Origin: Streptomyces sp. WMMB 322
GTDB lineage: Bacteria; Actinomycetota; Actinomycetes; Streptomycetales; Streptomycetaceae
DNA: 64,000 nt
Assembly: GCF_900090145.1 (NCBI RefSeq)
Contig: NZ_FMHI01000001.1
Coordinates: forward strand, 434,001-498,000
Direction: 5' to 3'
Shown: piece by piece, positions 1 to 11,200 of the stretch
Layout of the letters: the number at the start of each line of letters is the position of its first letter
Position numbering within the stretch: position 1 is the first letter of the stretch
The notes under the pieces: generated by a model
Told to the model about the DNA's origin: nothing
Database searches by the model: none
What the model saw: only the letters and a program-made list of their open reading frames with translations
Translations under genes and position numbers: made by a program

Positions 1-1
1 C

Positions 2-88
2 CAGAGCCTCAAGCTGGAGTGCGAAGGCTGGGAGCGGGACTACGAGGTCCCCGAGCCCGCCGAGCCCTCCTTCACCCACCCGGCCTGA
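2..88 (+). CDS. C-terminal end of a CIS tube-type (T4 gp19-like) protein, partial
   Basis: Only the last 28 codons and the TGA at 86-88 are inside the window. The tail reads SLKLECEGWERDYEVPEP, which resembles the end of phage tail tube (gp19-like) proteins of contractile systems, where the last beta strand is followed by a short proline-rich tail. It sits 25 bp before the next CIS gene, where a tube paralogue is expected. Family assignment rests on this short tail and on context, so it is tentative. Confidence 0.5.
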   Translation, partial: QSLKLECEGWERDYEVPEPAEPSFTHPA

Positions 89-113
89 ACGCCGGACGGG
101 GGGAGCGACGGCG

Positions 114-875
114 ATGGCGCACTCGGAAGCCGCACGCCTGCTGGCGGTCTGGGAGGAAGCACTCACCCGGACCGGCGCGGAGCGTGCGCAAATCCTGCAC
201 CGGGCAGCACGCCCGCAGGCCGGCCCCGGCGAACTGCCGCGGGTCCCGGTCGGCGAGCGCGAAGCCGACCTGTACGCGCTGCGGCGCGCGCTGTTCGGCG
301 ACCTGATGCAGGTGCTGATCGAGTGCGCCTCGTGCGGCGAGGCCATGGAATTCGACCTCGACGCAGGCGAGTTGGCGGCCCGTCCGCCTCAGCGGCCGGA
401 GCCCTTGCGGGTGACGGCGGACGGCTGGGAGATCGACTTCCGGCTGCCCGCCGTCGCCGACCTCGAAGCGGCGGCCGAGGGGGCGGCCGGCGCAGAGGAT
501 CCAAAGGCCGCGGCGCGCGCACTGCTTGTCGCCTCCTGCACCGTCAATGCCCGCAGGGACGGTACGGAGGTGCCCGCGGAGGGCCTCGCGGAACTGCTGC
601 CGGAGCAGGTGCGGGACCGGATCGCCGAGGCGGCCGAACAGGCCGACCCGGCAGCCGAGATCACGCTCGACGTCTCCTGCCCGGAGTGCGGAGCCGGCAC
701 CCCCGCCGAGCTCGACATCACCTCCTACCTGTGGACCGAACTGGACGCCTGGGCACGCGACTTGCTCCTCGACGTCCACCTCCTCGCCACCGCCTACGGA
801 TGGCGGGAGCCGGACATCCTGGCGCTCAGCCCGGCGCGGCGCCGCTACTACCTGGAGCTGTGCGCTGATGTCTGA
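114..875 (+). CDS. Four-cysteine CIS protein, possible baseplate assembly chaperone
   Basis: A 253-residue protein whose clearest features are two CxxC pairs, C71/C74 (CASC) and C189/C192 (CPEC). These are well placed to bind one zinc ion as a split zinc ribbon. The region between them is acidic and Ala/Glu-rich. Proteins of this layout occur next to the tube and cap genes in actinobacterial CIS loci and recall T4-type baseplate hub assembly chaperones; that role is inferred from position. ATG 114 has a GGGGGAG ribosome site about 8 bases upstream. The stop overlaps the next start in the sequence ATGTCTGA, so the two genes are probably translationally coupled. No signal peptide or membrane segment is visible. 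Confidence 0.7.
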   Translation: MAHSEAARLLAVWEEALTRTGAERAQILHRAARPQAGPGELPRVPVGEREADLYALRRALFGDLMQVLIECASCGEAMEFDLDAGELAARPPQRPEPLRVTADGWEIDFRLPAVADLEAAAEGAAGAEDPKAAARALLVASCTVNARRDGTEVPAEGLAELLPEQVRDRIAEAAEQADPAAEITLDVSCPECGAGTPAELDITSYLWTELDAWARDLLLDVHLLATAYGWREPDILALSPARRRYYLELCADV

Positions 876-1695
876 CTACTTCGACCGGCTGCTGGCGCGG
901 CACGCGTCCCTGCCGCGCGCCGGCGGCCCGGCCGGGAAGCCCGGCGCCGGGGAAGTCCCCCGGGACGGCCGGACCGCGCCGGACGATGCCGCACCCGACA
1001 TGCGGCGGGTGCGCGTGAGACCGCGGCTGCCCGGCCCGTTCGAGCGCGTCGAAGCGCTCCGCGACCGGGACGACGGGGACGACGGACTCTCCCCTGCGGG
1101 CCCGCAGGTCCCGGCGCCGCGCCCGGCGCGCACGGACGAGGGCCCGGCGCCCCGCGGCGTACGGGAGATACACACGGAACGGCACACCGTCGTACGCGAG
1201 ACGTCGACCGCGCCCGAGACCGGCGAGCGGCAACAGGCTCAACACTCCCCGGGACGCGCCCTGTTGAGGCCCGTCCCCTCCCGTGCGCCGAGGCCCGCCG
1301 CGAGCGTGCCCGTGCAACCCGCGGGGCGGGGCGCGTCGCGCGACGCCGGCCCGGCCGGCACCGGCACACCGCAGACGGGCGCCGCGCCCGCGCTCGTCGC
1401 CCGCAGCGGGGAGGTCGTTGCCCGCTCCGCCGCCGCACGCCCGGGAAGCGGTGACCTTTCGGCGGCGCGCAGCGCCCGGCAGCAGGCGGCGGCAGGGCGT
1501 CGCGGCGGTGCCCGTCCGGCCGAACGCGTCGTCCACGTCCAGATCGGCCGGCTCGAAGTGAGCGCCGCCACCCCGCCGGGCGCAGGCCGCGGCGGAGCAG
1601 GCGAACCGGGGCGGCAGCAGACCGGCCGTACGGCGCCCACGGTGAGCCTGGAGACCTACCTCGCACGCGGCCGGAACGGGGAGAGGAGCAACTGA
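868..1695 (+). CDS. Disordered Pro/Arg-rich CIS-associated protein
   Basis: A 275-residue protein starting at the ATG that overlaps the previous stop. Residues from about 10 to 220 are proline-, arginine- and alanine-rich with no clear fold. The ends look conserved: a short N-terminal helix (MSDYFDRLLARH) and a C-terminal module with RVVHVQIGRLEVSA and then SLETYLARG. The latter resembles a short C-terminal motif found in small proteins preceding the Pvc16-like gene in CIS loci. It may be a flexible tether within the particle or an assembly factor. Function is not known. The gene ends five bases before the cap protein start, and GAGAGGAG near its end probably serves that next gene. Confidence 0.7.
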   Translation: MSDYFDRLLARHASLPRAGGPAGKPGAGEVPRDGRTAPDDAAPDMRRVRVRPRLPGPFERVEALRDRDDGDDGLSPAGPQVPAPRPARTDEGPAPRGVREIHTERHTVVRETSTAPETGERQQAQHSPGRALLRPVPSRAPRPAASVPVQPAGRGASRDAGPAGTGTPQTGAAPALVARSGEVVARSAAARPGSGDLSAARSARQQAAAGRRGGARPAERVVHVQIGRLEVSAATPPGAGRGGAGEPGRQQTGRTAPTVSLETYLARGRNGERSN

Positions 1696-1699
1696 GCCC

Positions 1700-2839
1700 A
1701 TGAGCAACGCACTTGCGGTCGCGCATGTGACGCAGGCGCTGGCGCTGCTGATCGAGAGCAACCTGCGTCCCGAGATCGACATGGCCGTATCCGTCGAGAC
1801 CCGCAAGCCGCCGGCCGAGCCGCCGCTGGAGCCGACGATCACCGTCTTCCTGTACCAGGTCACGCACAACCCGTCGATGCGCAACTACGACCTGCCCACC
1901 CGCGCGTCCGACGGCAGGCTGCTCAACAAGGCGGTCGCAGCGCTCGATCTGCACTACGTGATCAGCGCGTACGGTGAGGAGAACGAGCTGGTCGGCCAGC
2001 GGCTCATCGGCTGCGTGGCCCGGATCCTGCGCGAGTTCCCCGTCCTGCCCGCCGACGTGATCCAGGAGGCGGGCGAGCGCCCGTACCTGGCGGGAAGCAA
2101 CCTGGCCCTCGCGGAGCAGAAGGTGCGCTTCACGCCGCTCCAGATGGACATCGACGAGACCTCGAAGCTGTGGGGGATGCTCCACCAGACGCCGTACGCG
2201 CTGTCGATGACGTACCAGGGCTCGCTGGTCCTGGTCGAGGGACGGGAGGAGCCGGAGCGCAGCCGCCCGGTGGAGCGGACCGTGGTGACGGTCGGCGCCT
2301 CGGTCCCACCGCACGGCAACACCGGTGCGGCGAACGGCGGTTCGGGCGTCGGTTCGGGCGGTGGCCAGGGTGCGGCGGGTGCGCCTGGCGCGCCGGGCGT
2401 GTCCGTCGCGGCGGACGGAGCCGAGGGGGAGGACGGCGACGCCCGGGAAGGCGCGACGTCGGCGAAGCGCGCGGTGAAGGAAGCGGAGGTGCCCGCGGAG
2501 AGTCCCGCCTTGCCCGCGGAGAAGCCTGCGGAGAGGCCCGCTGTGAAGGAAGCGGCGGGCTCGAAGCCGGCTGCGAAGAGCACGGCTGCGAAGAACACGG
2601 CGGCGAGGAAGACGGCCGCAAAGAGCAGCGCAAAGAGCACGGCTGCCAAGAACACCGCCGCCAAGAAGGCGACCGCCGTCAAGCAGGCCGCAGCCAAGAA
2701 GTCCGCGGCGCAGAACACCGCGGTGCGGAAGACCACCGCCAAGAAGCAGCCGGGCGGCGGCCGTTCGGGTCGCGGGGCAGCCGGCGGCGGCACGCGGAAC
2801 AGCGGCACGGACAACACCTCCGACGGCAAGGAGAGCTGA
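1700..2839 (+). CDS. Pvc16-type CIS cap/terminator protein (DUF4255) with H1-like tail
   Basis: Residues 1-190 match the Pvc16_N (DUF4255) fold: the opening ALAVAHVTQALALLIESNL, the TITVFLYQVTHNPSMRN stretch and the QMDIDETSKLWGM block are typical. In Pvc and Afp particles this family caps the distal end of sheath and tube. From about residue 195 the protein becomes Gly/Ala-rich. Residues 285-360 are then a run of AAKSTAAKNTAAKK-like units, very basic and similar to histone H1 tails. Such a tail is not needed for the cap fold and could bind DNA, polyphosphate or membrane lipids. A GAGGAG ribosome site lies upstream of ATG 1700. The AAA+ gene follows six bases after the stop. Confidence 0.88.
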   Translation: MSNALAVAHVTQALALLIESNLRPEIDMAVSVETRKPPAEPPLEPTITVFLYQVTHNPSMRNYDLPTRASDGRLLNKAVAALDLHYVISAYGEENELVGQRLIGCVARILREFPVLPADVIQEAGERPYLAGSNLALAEQKVRFTPLQMDIDETSKLWGMLHQTPYALSMTYQGSLVLVEGREEPERSRPVERTVVTVGASVPPHGNTGAANGGSGVGSGGGQGAAGAPGAPGVSVAADGAEGEDGDAREGATSAKRAVKEAEVPAESPALPAEKPAERPAVKEAAGSKPAAKSTAAKNTAARKTAAKSSAKSTAAKNTAAKKATAVKQAAAKKSAAQNTAVRKTTAKKQPGGGRSGRGAAGGGTRNSGTDNTSDGKES

Positions 2840-2845
2840 GGCGCG

Positions 2846-4921
2846 GTGCACGGAACGGGGGCCGACCAGGGGAAGACGCGTCAGGTGGCGGAACTGTCCG
2901 CCGCCGTCGCGGGCGTGCTCGCACGCGTCGATGCGCACGCCGGCCGTGCCCGTGCTCGCCGCGAGGAGGGCGCAGCCGGCGGTGGCGCCGATGAGCGCGG
3001 CGCCGACGGCAAGGGCGACCGTGGTAAGGACGACCGCGGCAAGGGCACCGGCGCCCGTACCCCGGGCCGGCAGCACGAGGCGCAGGACGAGGCGCAGGAC
3101 GGGCAGCAGCCGCCCGTTCCCGCTCCGCTCGCGAAGCTCCAATCCGCCTTCGGGCTCAGCGCGTTCGAGCGCGACATCGTTCTCCTTTGCGCCGCCGCGG
3201 AGCTCGACCCCACCACCGCCGCCCGCTGCGCCGCCGCCTGCGGCGATCCCGAACGCGCCCACCCGACGTTCTCCCTCGCCCTGGCCGCGTTCGAGGACGC
3301 CCACTGGAGTGCCCTCACTCCCGTCGCGCCGCTGCGCCGCTGGCGGCTCGTCGAACTCGGCGACGAGACCCGGCTGACCACGTCCCGGCTGCGGCTCGAC
3401 GAACGCATCCTGCACTTCCTCACCGGTTCCGCGTACCTCGATCCCCGGCTGCACGGCATGCTCCGTCCGGCCTCCGCAACCGACGAACTGCCCACGCCGC
3501 ACGAGGAGGCGGCGGACCGCGTCGCGGCGGGGTGGAGCGTCCGGCGTCCCGACGCGCCGTTCCGCGTCGAGCTGATCGGCGGTGACCTGCGCACCCGCGA
3601 GGACATCGCCGCAACTGCCGCCGCCCGGGCGGGACTCGGGCTCTACGCGATGTCCGCCGAGGACGTGCCCACCGAGCCCGCGGCCCGTGACGCCTTCGCC
3701 CGCCTCTGGCAGCGCGAGGCCGTGCTGCTGCCCGCCGCGCTGCTGCTGGAGACGGGCGAGCTGGACCGCGAACACGCCGCCGCCACCGAGGCGTTCATCG
3801 CGTCCGCCGCGGTGCCGATCGCCGTCGCGGGAGCGGAGCCGCGCCGTACGGACCGGCCGCGCGGTGAGCGCGTCGCCGTGCCCCAGCTGGACGACGCGGA
3901 GCAGCAGCGGCTGTGGAGGGACGCGTTCGACGGTGTACCCGGCCTGGACGCGGGCCAACTGCACTCCCTCGCAGCGCAGTTCCAGCTTCCGCCGCACACC
4001 GTGCGGTCCGCCGCCGTCTCCGTGCGCCGGGACCTGCCGGACGCTTCCGCCGGGACCGGAGCGGCCCACGGCCTTGCCTGGCAGGCGGGGCTCTCCGAGG
4101 CCCGCATCGGCCTGGAGGGGCTCGGCCGCCGCATCGAACCGGAGGCGGGCTGGGACGATCTCGTCCTCGCCGAGCGGCAGTTGAAGATCCTCCGCGAGAT
4201 CGTCGCCCACGTTCGCCAGCGCGCCCGTGTGCACCAGGAGTGGGGTTTCGCGCGGACGCTGCGACGCGGCCTGGGCGTCACCGCGCTCTTCGCCGGCAGT
4301 TCCGGCACCGGAAAGACCCTCGCGGCGGAGGTCATGGCGAAGGAACTCGGCCTCGACCTGTTCATCATCGACCTGTCCCAGGTGGTCAGCAAGTACATCG
4401 GTGAGACCGAGAAGAACCTGCGGAAGGTCTTCGACGCGGCCGAACTCGGCGGCGCACTGCTGCTGTTCGACGAGGCGGACGCCCTCTTCGGCAAGCGCAG
4501 CGAGGTCAAGGACAGCCACGACCGCTACGCCAACCTCGAAGTCAGCTACCTGCTGATGCGCATGGAGGCGTACCGCGGCCTGGCCGTACTCACCACCAAC
4601 ATGAAGAAGGCCCTCGACACGGCCTTCATGCGGCGCATCCGCTTCGTCGCCGACTTCCCCTTCCCGGGGCACGAGGAGCGCGCCGAGATCTGGCGGCGCG
4701 TGCTGCCCTCGCAGGCCCCGATGAAGGACATCGAGCCGGACGCGCTGGCCCAGCTCACCGTCGCCGGCGGCTCCATCCGCAACATCGCGCTCTCCGGTGC
4801 GTTCCTCGCGGCCGAAGAGGGCGACGCGCTTCAGATGCGGCACATGCTCGCGGCGGCACGCACCGAATACCAGAAGCTGGAACGCTCCTTGACGCCCTCG
4901 GAGGTCCGCGGATGGGTCTGA
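2846..4921 (+). CDS. CIS AAA+ ATPase (Pvc15/Afp15-like)
   Basis: A 691-residue ATPase. The N-terminal 110 residues are charged and low in complexity; residues 110-440 form the helical N domain seen in Pvc15-type proteins. The AAA+ core has a Walker A motif GSSGTGKT at residues 484-491 and a Walker B motif LLLFDEAD ending at 545. Sensor-type residues (LTTNMKK) and RRIRFVADFPFPG with candidate arginine fingers follow. In R-type/Pvc/Afp systems this enzyme is needed for particle assembly or remodelling rather than firing. The GTG at 2846 is used because it is the first in-frame start after the cap gene; ribosome-site support is weak, so a later start is possible. The stop overlaps the next ATG. 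Confidence 0.9.
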   Translation: MHGTGADQGKTRQVAELSAAVAGVLARVDAHAGRARARREEGAAGGGADERGADGKGDRGKDDRGKGTGARTPGRQHEAQDEAQDGQQPPVPAPLAKLQSAFGLSAFERDIVLLCAAAELDPTTAARCAAACGDPERAHPTFSLALAAFEDAHWSALTPVAPLRRWRLVELGDETRLTTSRLRLDERILHFLTGSAYLDPRLHGMLRPASATDELPTPHEEAADRVAAGWSVRRPDAPFRVELIGGDLRTREDIAATAAARAGLGLYAMSAEDVPTEPAARDAFARLWQREAVLLPAALLLETGELDREHAAATEAFIASAAVPIAVAGAEPRRTDRPRGERVAVPQLDDAEQQRLWRDAFDGVPGLDAGQLHSLAAQFQLPPHTVRSAAVSVRRDLPDASAGTGAAHGLAWQAGLSEARIGLEGLGRRIEPEAGWDDLVLAERQLKILREIVAHVRQRARVHQEWGFARTLRRGLGVTALFAGSSGTGKTLAAEVMAKELGLDLFIIDLSQVVSKYIGETEKNLRKVFDAAELGGALLLFDEADALFGKRSEVKDSHDRYANLEVSYLLMRMEAYRGLAVLTTNMKKALDTAFMRRIRFVADFPFPGHEERAEIWRRVLPSQAPMKDIEPDALAQLTVAGGSIRNIALSGAFLAAEEGDALQMRHMLAAARTEYQKLERSLTPSEVRGWV

Positions 4922-5286
4922 ACGGAGTGCACGGGAGGCACGGCGCGGGCGCGGCGGGCGACGGTCCGCGCGACGCCCCGCGTGAAATCCACGTCGAGAT
5001 AGACGAGTTGGCGCTCGACGGTTTCCGTGGAGACCCCGGCCTCGTCCTCGCCGCGTTCGAGAACGAACTCGCGCGCCTCGTACGGGAACACGGCGTGCCC
5101 CTCGCCGCCGACGGCGAACCGCACACCCTCGACGCCCTCACCGGGCTTCCGCCGCTGCCCGCGACCGTCTCCGCGGGCAGACTCGGCGAAGCCCTCGCCC
5201 GTTCCGTCCACGCGGGTCTCGCCGGCGACGGAGAGGACCCCGAGCGGACGCGGCGGACGCGCGGCCCGGACGGGAGGCGGCGATGA
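4912..5286 (+). CDS. Small CIS protein (CIS tape-measure family N-terminus-like)
   Basis: A 124-residue protein starting inside the end of the ATPase gene and overlapping the next gene by four bases (ATGA). The core reads EIHVEIDELALDGF, then a helix with ELARLVREHGVPL, then a TLDALTGLPPLP linker and a final helix. This beta-strand/helix pattern occurs in the conserved small protein placed between the Pvc15-like ATPase and the eCIS_core gene, and it matches the beginning of the family called CIS tape measure protein. It is far shorter than true tape-measure proteins, so any ruler function is doubtful. It may instead act as a chaperone or adaptor for the giant protein encoded next. Confidence 0.65.
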   Translation: MGLNGVHGRHGAGAAGDGPRDAPREIHVEIDELALDGFRGDPGLVLAAFENELARLVREHGVPLAADGEPHTLDALTGLPPLPATVSAGRLGEALARSVHAGLAGDGEDPERTRRTRGPDGRRR

Positions 5287-8200
5287 GCAGCACACATGCC
5301 CCCGCCGACCAGCAGCAGGCCGCGAACGAAGCACGGCGGCGCAAACGCAAGGAACGCGCCGCCAAGTCCCGCACGCCCGAGCCGAAGGACATCGTCAGCG
5401 GCGCAGGGCAGCCCCTGGACGTGGGCGTGCGGCGGGAGTTGGAGGAGAAGCTCGGCCACGACCTCGGCAACGTACGCCTGCACACAGACCGCGACGCGGG
5501 CACCCTGACCGACATGCTCGGCGCGGACGCGGTCGCCGTCGGCCAGGACATCTTCTTCCGCGAGGGCGCCTACGCCCCCGGCACGGCCGACGGCTACCGG
5601 CTGCTGGCACACGAACTCCTCCACACCGTCCAGAACCCTTACGGCGCGGGCCCGTTGACGGCCGGCCGCGATCCGGGTGCCGTCAGCCTGCCGCAGGAGG
5701 CCGCCGAGCAGGAGGCGGAGTCGACGGCGCAGCGCCTGATGCGCGAGGAGACCTCGGGCGAGTCCGCGGCCGAGCCCTCACAGGCTGTGGACGCCGAACA
5801 GGGCGAAGTCACCCCCGCCTGGATGCGCTACGCCACCGTCGACGCGGACCGCATGCGCACGGAGCAGCTCGACCCGGCGGGGCTGGTGGAGCGGCTGGCG
5901 AACTCCGTGGTGCGCTCGATGCGCAGCGACCCGGAGGACCGCTCGAAGCGCACCCGCCGCCAACTGGCGCGGCTTCCCGAGGGGTTGCAGGACGACGTCC
6001 TGGAACGCCTGGAGACCAGGCTGCTCAGCTCCGAGCACGACCGGGTCCTGGACCTGATGGAGGAGTTCGAGCAGAGCGGCGAGGCGGAGACCGGCGGCCT
6101 GGCGTGGCTGGGTTCTCTCGACGCCCCGGCCCTCGTCCCGGACCCCGTCGAGGAGCTGAAGCTCGACCGGGAGGCCGAGCAGCGCGACGCCGAGGAGAAG
6201 CGGGAGCGGGAGGAGAAGCCCGCAGCCGCGCCCGGCCCGGAGAAGAACCGGACGGGCGACGGCGGAGCCGCGGGCAGCACCCCCGAGAACGGCGGCCCGG
6301 GACAGGGCGGCGCCACGCAACAGGGCGCGCAGGAGCGGGAGAAGGAGCCCAGCACCGACAACGGCGGCGACGCCTCCAGCCCCGCCGCCACCGGCGAGCA
6401 GCCGACAGCTCCCGCTTCCCGCTCCGAGGCGGGCCAGGAACAGCAGTCCGGGCAGCAGGACGCCGCGTCGGGCCCCACGTCCGGGGAGAAGAGCGCCGAG
6501 AAGTCGGGGGAGCAGCAGGGCCAGGAGAAGTCCGCCGAGAAGGACGGCGGCTCCCGCGAAGGCGGCTCCGGCGAGAAGGGCGAGAAGAAGGACGGCGCCA
6601 AGGACGAGGACAAGGCGCAGGAGAACACCGAACAGGAGGGCGCCCCGGCCGAGAGCGAGGAGGAGGCGGCAGCCAGGAACCGTCCGGGTGCGGCCGACCC
6701 CCTCGTGGCCGGTCAGCAGCGCAAACAGGACGAGAAGGACGGCCAGGGGAAGGGCTCGCCCGCCCCCGCCGGGCAGGGCAAGGAGCTGCCCGGCCCGTCG
6801 AGCCGGCTGGAGGGCGTACGCGACCAGGACCTGGAAGGTCCGGAGGAGAAGGGCGACGACGACCCGTTCGGCCCGGACAGCCAGTCCGAGGTCGACGTCG
6901 GCGGCGGAGAGAATAGCGCCTGGGACATCAAGCTCCAACCGGAGGACTTCCTGCCGGAGAAGGACCTCGACGTCTCCACCGTACCGACCGCCGACAAGCT
7001 GGACCCGGGCGCGTCTGCCGCGCCCACGATGCCGTCCTTCCCGGCACCCCCGGTGACGAAGGCCGACAAGGTTCAGGCCGAACGCGACGCGGAGGACGCC
7101 GAGGACGAGGCGGCCGAGGAGGAGCCCGAGGAGCGGGACGAGACCGCGCCCGCTGAATCGACGCCATCGGTCGAGACGGAGGGCGGACCGGCTCAACTGG
7201 CGGACGGGCTCGGCCTGGAGGAGGCGCTGGGCCCCAAGCCGGGCACGGCCACGAGGGACCCGAAGAGCGGCGACGACCCCAAGGAGGGTCCGGCCACGGC
7301 TCAGGCGACGGTGCAGGAGGCACCGGGCAAGGCCGAGGCCGACAAGGACGTCAAGGAGCAGGCCGCCAAGGAGGAGAAGGGCACTGCCGCCGGGGGCGAC
7401 AAGGACTCGGGCGGGCAGGAGAAGGAGTCTCAGAAGGCGGCGGGCAGCGGCTCGGCGCAGTCCGAGGCCAAGGGCGGGGAGCAGTCGAAAGCCTCGTCCG
7501 GCTCGGCGGAGAAGGGCGGCGCCCAGGGGTCCGGCAAGGACGCGGACAAGGGCGCGGAGACGGGCACACCGTCGGGGGACAAGGGCGTACAGGCCGAGGA
7601 CAAGGAGGGCGGTCCCGCCTCGGACGCCAAGTCCCCGTCGGCTGCCCGCGACAGCCACGTCACGGGCCAGTCCGGCACGGACACCTCCAGCGGCGCGGGC
7701 GGGACGGACAGCGAGTCGTCATCAGGCTCCTCGTCCGGCGATGCGGGGGGTACTTCGGGCGGGGCCTCGGAGCAGAGCGAGGGGACGCCCGTCACGGAGA
7801 GCCCCCGCACCGGCGGCTCCTCGGAGAAGAAGTCCGCGCCTGCCGCGTCGGCGCCGTCATCCGCTTCCGCCAAGTCGGCGTCTGCCGCGCCGACGGCTGC
7901 GAAGCCCGCGTCCGAACCGAAGTCCGCCCCGGAGCCCAAGTCCGCAGCGGCGCCCAAGTCTTCACCGGCGAAGTCGGCACCGGCGTCCAGGAGCCGCGGC
8001 GGCGGAGCCGGTAGAGGGGGCGGCGGTGGCGGCAAGGGCGCCGGCCCGGCCAAGGGCGGCAAGAAGAAGGCGTCCAAGGCCGCACCGAACCTGTCGGGCA
8101 TGTCCCCGGAAGCGGGCCTGTCCACCGCGTCAAGTCTCAAGCCGCACCAGGCGATCGAGGCCATGGGCGGCGTCAGCAGCTCGGTGGACCGCACGGTCGG

Positions 8201-11200
8201 CGACGAGCACAAGCAGCTCGCCGGCTCGCCCCCGTCGATGCAGCGTCCGGCGGGCGCCCCGCAGACGCTGCACGGCAAGCCCAAGACGGACGCACCGGCG
8301 CAGTACTCCCAGGACCCGGCCCGGAAGGCCGACGCACCCAAGGACGAGAAGGCCGAGGTCAAGGGCGAGAAGAAGCCCGAGGGCCAGATCGAGGCCGAGA
8401 AGGCGGAGGAGCCCGGAGGCTGGGACACCTTCAAGATGGCCCTCGGTTTCGGCATCGGCAAGGTCCTCAGCTGGGTCGGATTCGAGGTCGACGCCTCGGA
8501 GTTGGCGGCGAAGTTCGCCGGCCTGCCCACCAAGGACGAGGCCCTCAAGCAGGCCCAGGCGGGCAACGCCCCGGGCGTCGAAATGAAGGGCGCGGCCGGC
8601 GAAAAGGCCGACGAGCAGGGCGGGCACGTCGACGACAAGGGCCAGGAGTCCGTCGAGACGGGCCGTGACGACGCCGGCCGCAACATGGGCGAGAACCAGG
8701 TCTACCCGGACGCTCCCAAGGAGGAGATGAAGGGCAAGGTCCCCGGCCGGCAGGGGGGCAAGGGCGGCAAAGGCCACGCCGGCGGCGCCAAGACCGGGGC
8801 CGTGCCGCCCGAGGCTGCCTCGGAGGTGGCCGAGCACGACCGCGGACCGCAGTTCCGGAAGGCCTTCAGCGAAGGCCGGAAGGGCATGGCGAAGGAGCGG
8901 GAGACCAAGGAGAAGGACTCCCGCAAGTCCAAGGAGAAGCACAAGAGCAGCGTCGGCAAAGAGGTCGCCTCCAACACCAAGTCCCAGGCGGGCGAACGGG
9001 AGAAGGCGCTCAAGGACGTCGACGGTCAGCGCGAGGACTGGCGCAAGGAGCAGGACGGCGAGCTGAAGAAGCTCGGCACGAAGAAGTCCGACCGCCACGA
9101 CAAGATCCGCAAGGACGTCAAGGACAAGGAGGAGAAGACCGACAAGGACGTCGGCAAGGAGAAGGAGGGCAGCGACAAGAAGATCAAGGACGAGGGCGTC
9201 AAGGCCGAGGAGAAGGCCGAGAAGAAGAAGACCGACAGCGCCAACGAGTCCGGCAACTGGGTCACGAAAGCCTTCGACTGGATCAAAGAGAAGGTCATCG
9301 AGATCAAGAACGCGATCGTCAAGGTCATCAAGGACGCTCGCGACGCGGTCATCGGCTTCATCAAGAACTTCAAGGAGACGGTCGAGCGCTGGATCAACGA
9401 AGCCCGCAAGGCCATCGTCGACGCGATCAAGAACTTCATCGACGACCTGATCGAGTTCGCCAAGGCGATGGTGCGCGCCGTCATCGAACTCGCCAACCGC
9501 ATCCGGAAGTTCATCACCGACCTCATCGCGGCGGCGATCGCTCTCGTCAACAAGCTCGCCCGGATGCTCAAGCAGATCGTCAAGGATCTGCTGGACGCCC
9601 TCGCCAAGCTCCTGAGCGACATCCTGAACATCCTCAAGAAGATGCTCCAGGACGTCATCAAGGCCGTCATCGACGCGGTGAAGACCGTCCTCGAGTACGC
9701 CTCCAAAATCCTCGGCGCGCTGGGCGAGTTCATGCTCATCGCCGTCGACTTCCTCTCGGACCCCGGCGGTTGGCTCAGCGGCGCCAAGAACTCGGCGGTC
9801 GACGGCGCGAAGAACCACCTGTTCCGCGAGGTCAAGGCGGCCGTCAAGGCGTGGTTCCAGTCCAAGATCCAGGAGATCATCGGGATTCCGAAGGCGATCC
9901 TCGACAAGCTGCTCAAGGGCGGCTGGACGCTGGAGAAGATCGTCAAGGAGACGTGGGACGCGATCGTCCCCCAACTCCCCTTCATCATCGGCGAGATCGT
10001 CATCACCAAGGTCGTCGCCAAACTCATCCCCGGCGCCGGCTGGGTGATGGCCGTCATCGACGCGATCCGCACGGCCATCGGTGCGCTCGGCGAGATCCTG
10101 AAGGCGATGGGCGCGGTCATCAGCTGGCTGAAGGCCGTGCGCCAGAGCGGCGCGGGCATCCTCTTCGCCAAGGCGGTCGCGGCGGGCATCGTCGCCTTGC
10201 TGGAACTGGCCTACGAGGCCCTGCTGAGCGGCATCGGCAAGTACGTCTCCAAGGTGGGCCGCCGCCTGAAGGGCATCGCCGCCAAGCTCGGCGGCAAGAA
10301 GGACAAGCCCGGCGGCGGCAAGAGCGGGGGCGCCGACGGGGCGGACGGCAAGGGCGGCAAGCGGAAGAAGCAGGAAGAGGAGCCCGACTCGGCCAAGGGC
10401 GACGCGAAGGGGGACGCGCCGCCGCGCACGGCGGGTGCGTCGGGGGTGCGGCCGACGGCCACGAAGCCGAAGTCCGGACCGAGCGGCAAGCCGGACGCCA
10501 AGTCCGACGGGAAGCCCGGCACGAAGCCCGGCACGAAGCCCGGCACCAAGTCCGATGACAAGCCGGAGTCGAAGCCCGGCACGAGGTCCGACGGCAAGTC
10601 GGACCTGGACAAGCCGGGCTACAAGGGCGGGGACAAGGCCCACCAGGGCAAGGACGGGGACAAGGCCGACGCCCCTGCCAAGCCGAAGCCGAAGCCCCGT
10701 CCCGTCAAGGACCCGGACGGCAAGCCGAGCACGTCCAAGGACAAGGACGGCAAGCCGAAGTCCAAGGACGACAAGCCGGACACCCGCCCCACGCCGGCCG
10801 CCAGGCCCAAGCCCAAGCCGGAATCAAAGCCGAAGCCCAAGGACGACCCGGACACGACGCCCAAGCCGAAGGACGACGACAAGGACGGCTCCGGCAAGCC
10901 GAAGGACGACAAGGGCGACAAGGACTCGACGAAGCCCAAGGACGACAAGGGCCCGGCGAAAGACAAGGACGGCAAGGACAAGGATGCCGACTCGACCAAG
11001 CCCAAGCCCAAGGGCAAGGACGGCAAGGACGGCAAGGACGGCAAGGACAAGGATGAACCCGGCCGCCCGAAGAGTGACAAGGCCAAGGAAGAGATCCGGA
11101 AGCGCGAGGAAGCCCAGGCGGCTCAGCAGGCGGCTGACCTGCCTAAGGTGCGCTTCGAGACGGAGGAGGGCGACCGGCACACGCTGCTCTTCAACGGCCA

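Noticed and set aside
848..4843. Long minus-strand reading frame opposite the cap and ATPase genes
   Set aside because: Typical of GC-rich DNA, where the opposite strand stays open. It has no ribosome site, is low in complexity and lies entirely opposite well-recognised CIS genes.
8130..10643. Leucine/arginine/aspartate-rich minus-strand frame opposite the eCIS_core gene
   Set aside because: It mirrors the lysine/glutamate-rich coding strand. The protein on the plus strand has the family motif and an intact flow into the toxin domain.
10480..11090. Possible CRISPR-like or satellite repeats in the KPKD region
   Set aside because: The unit is a 6-15 base codon-level repeat of Lys-Pro-Lys-Asp with no spacers of constant size, so it is protein low complexity and not an array.
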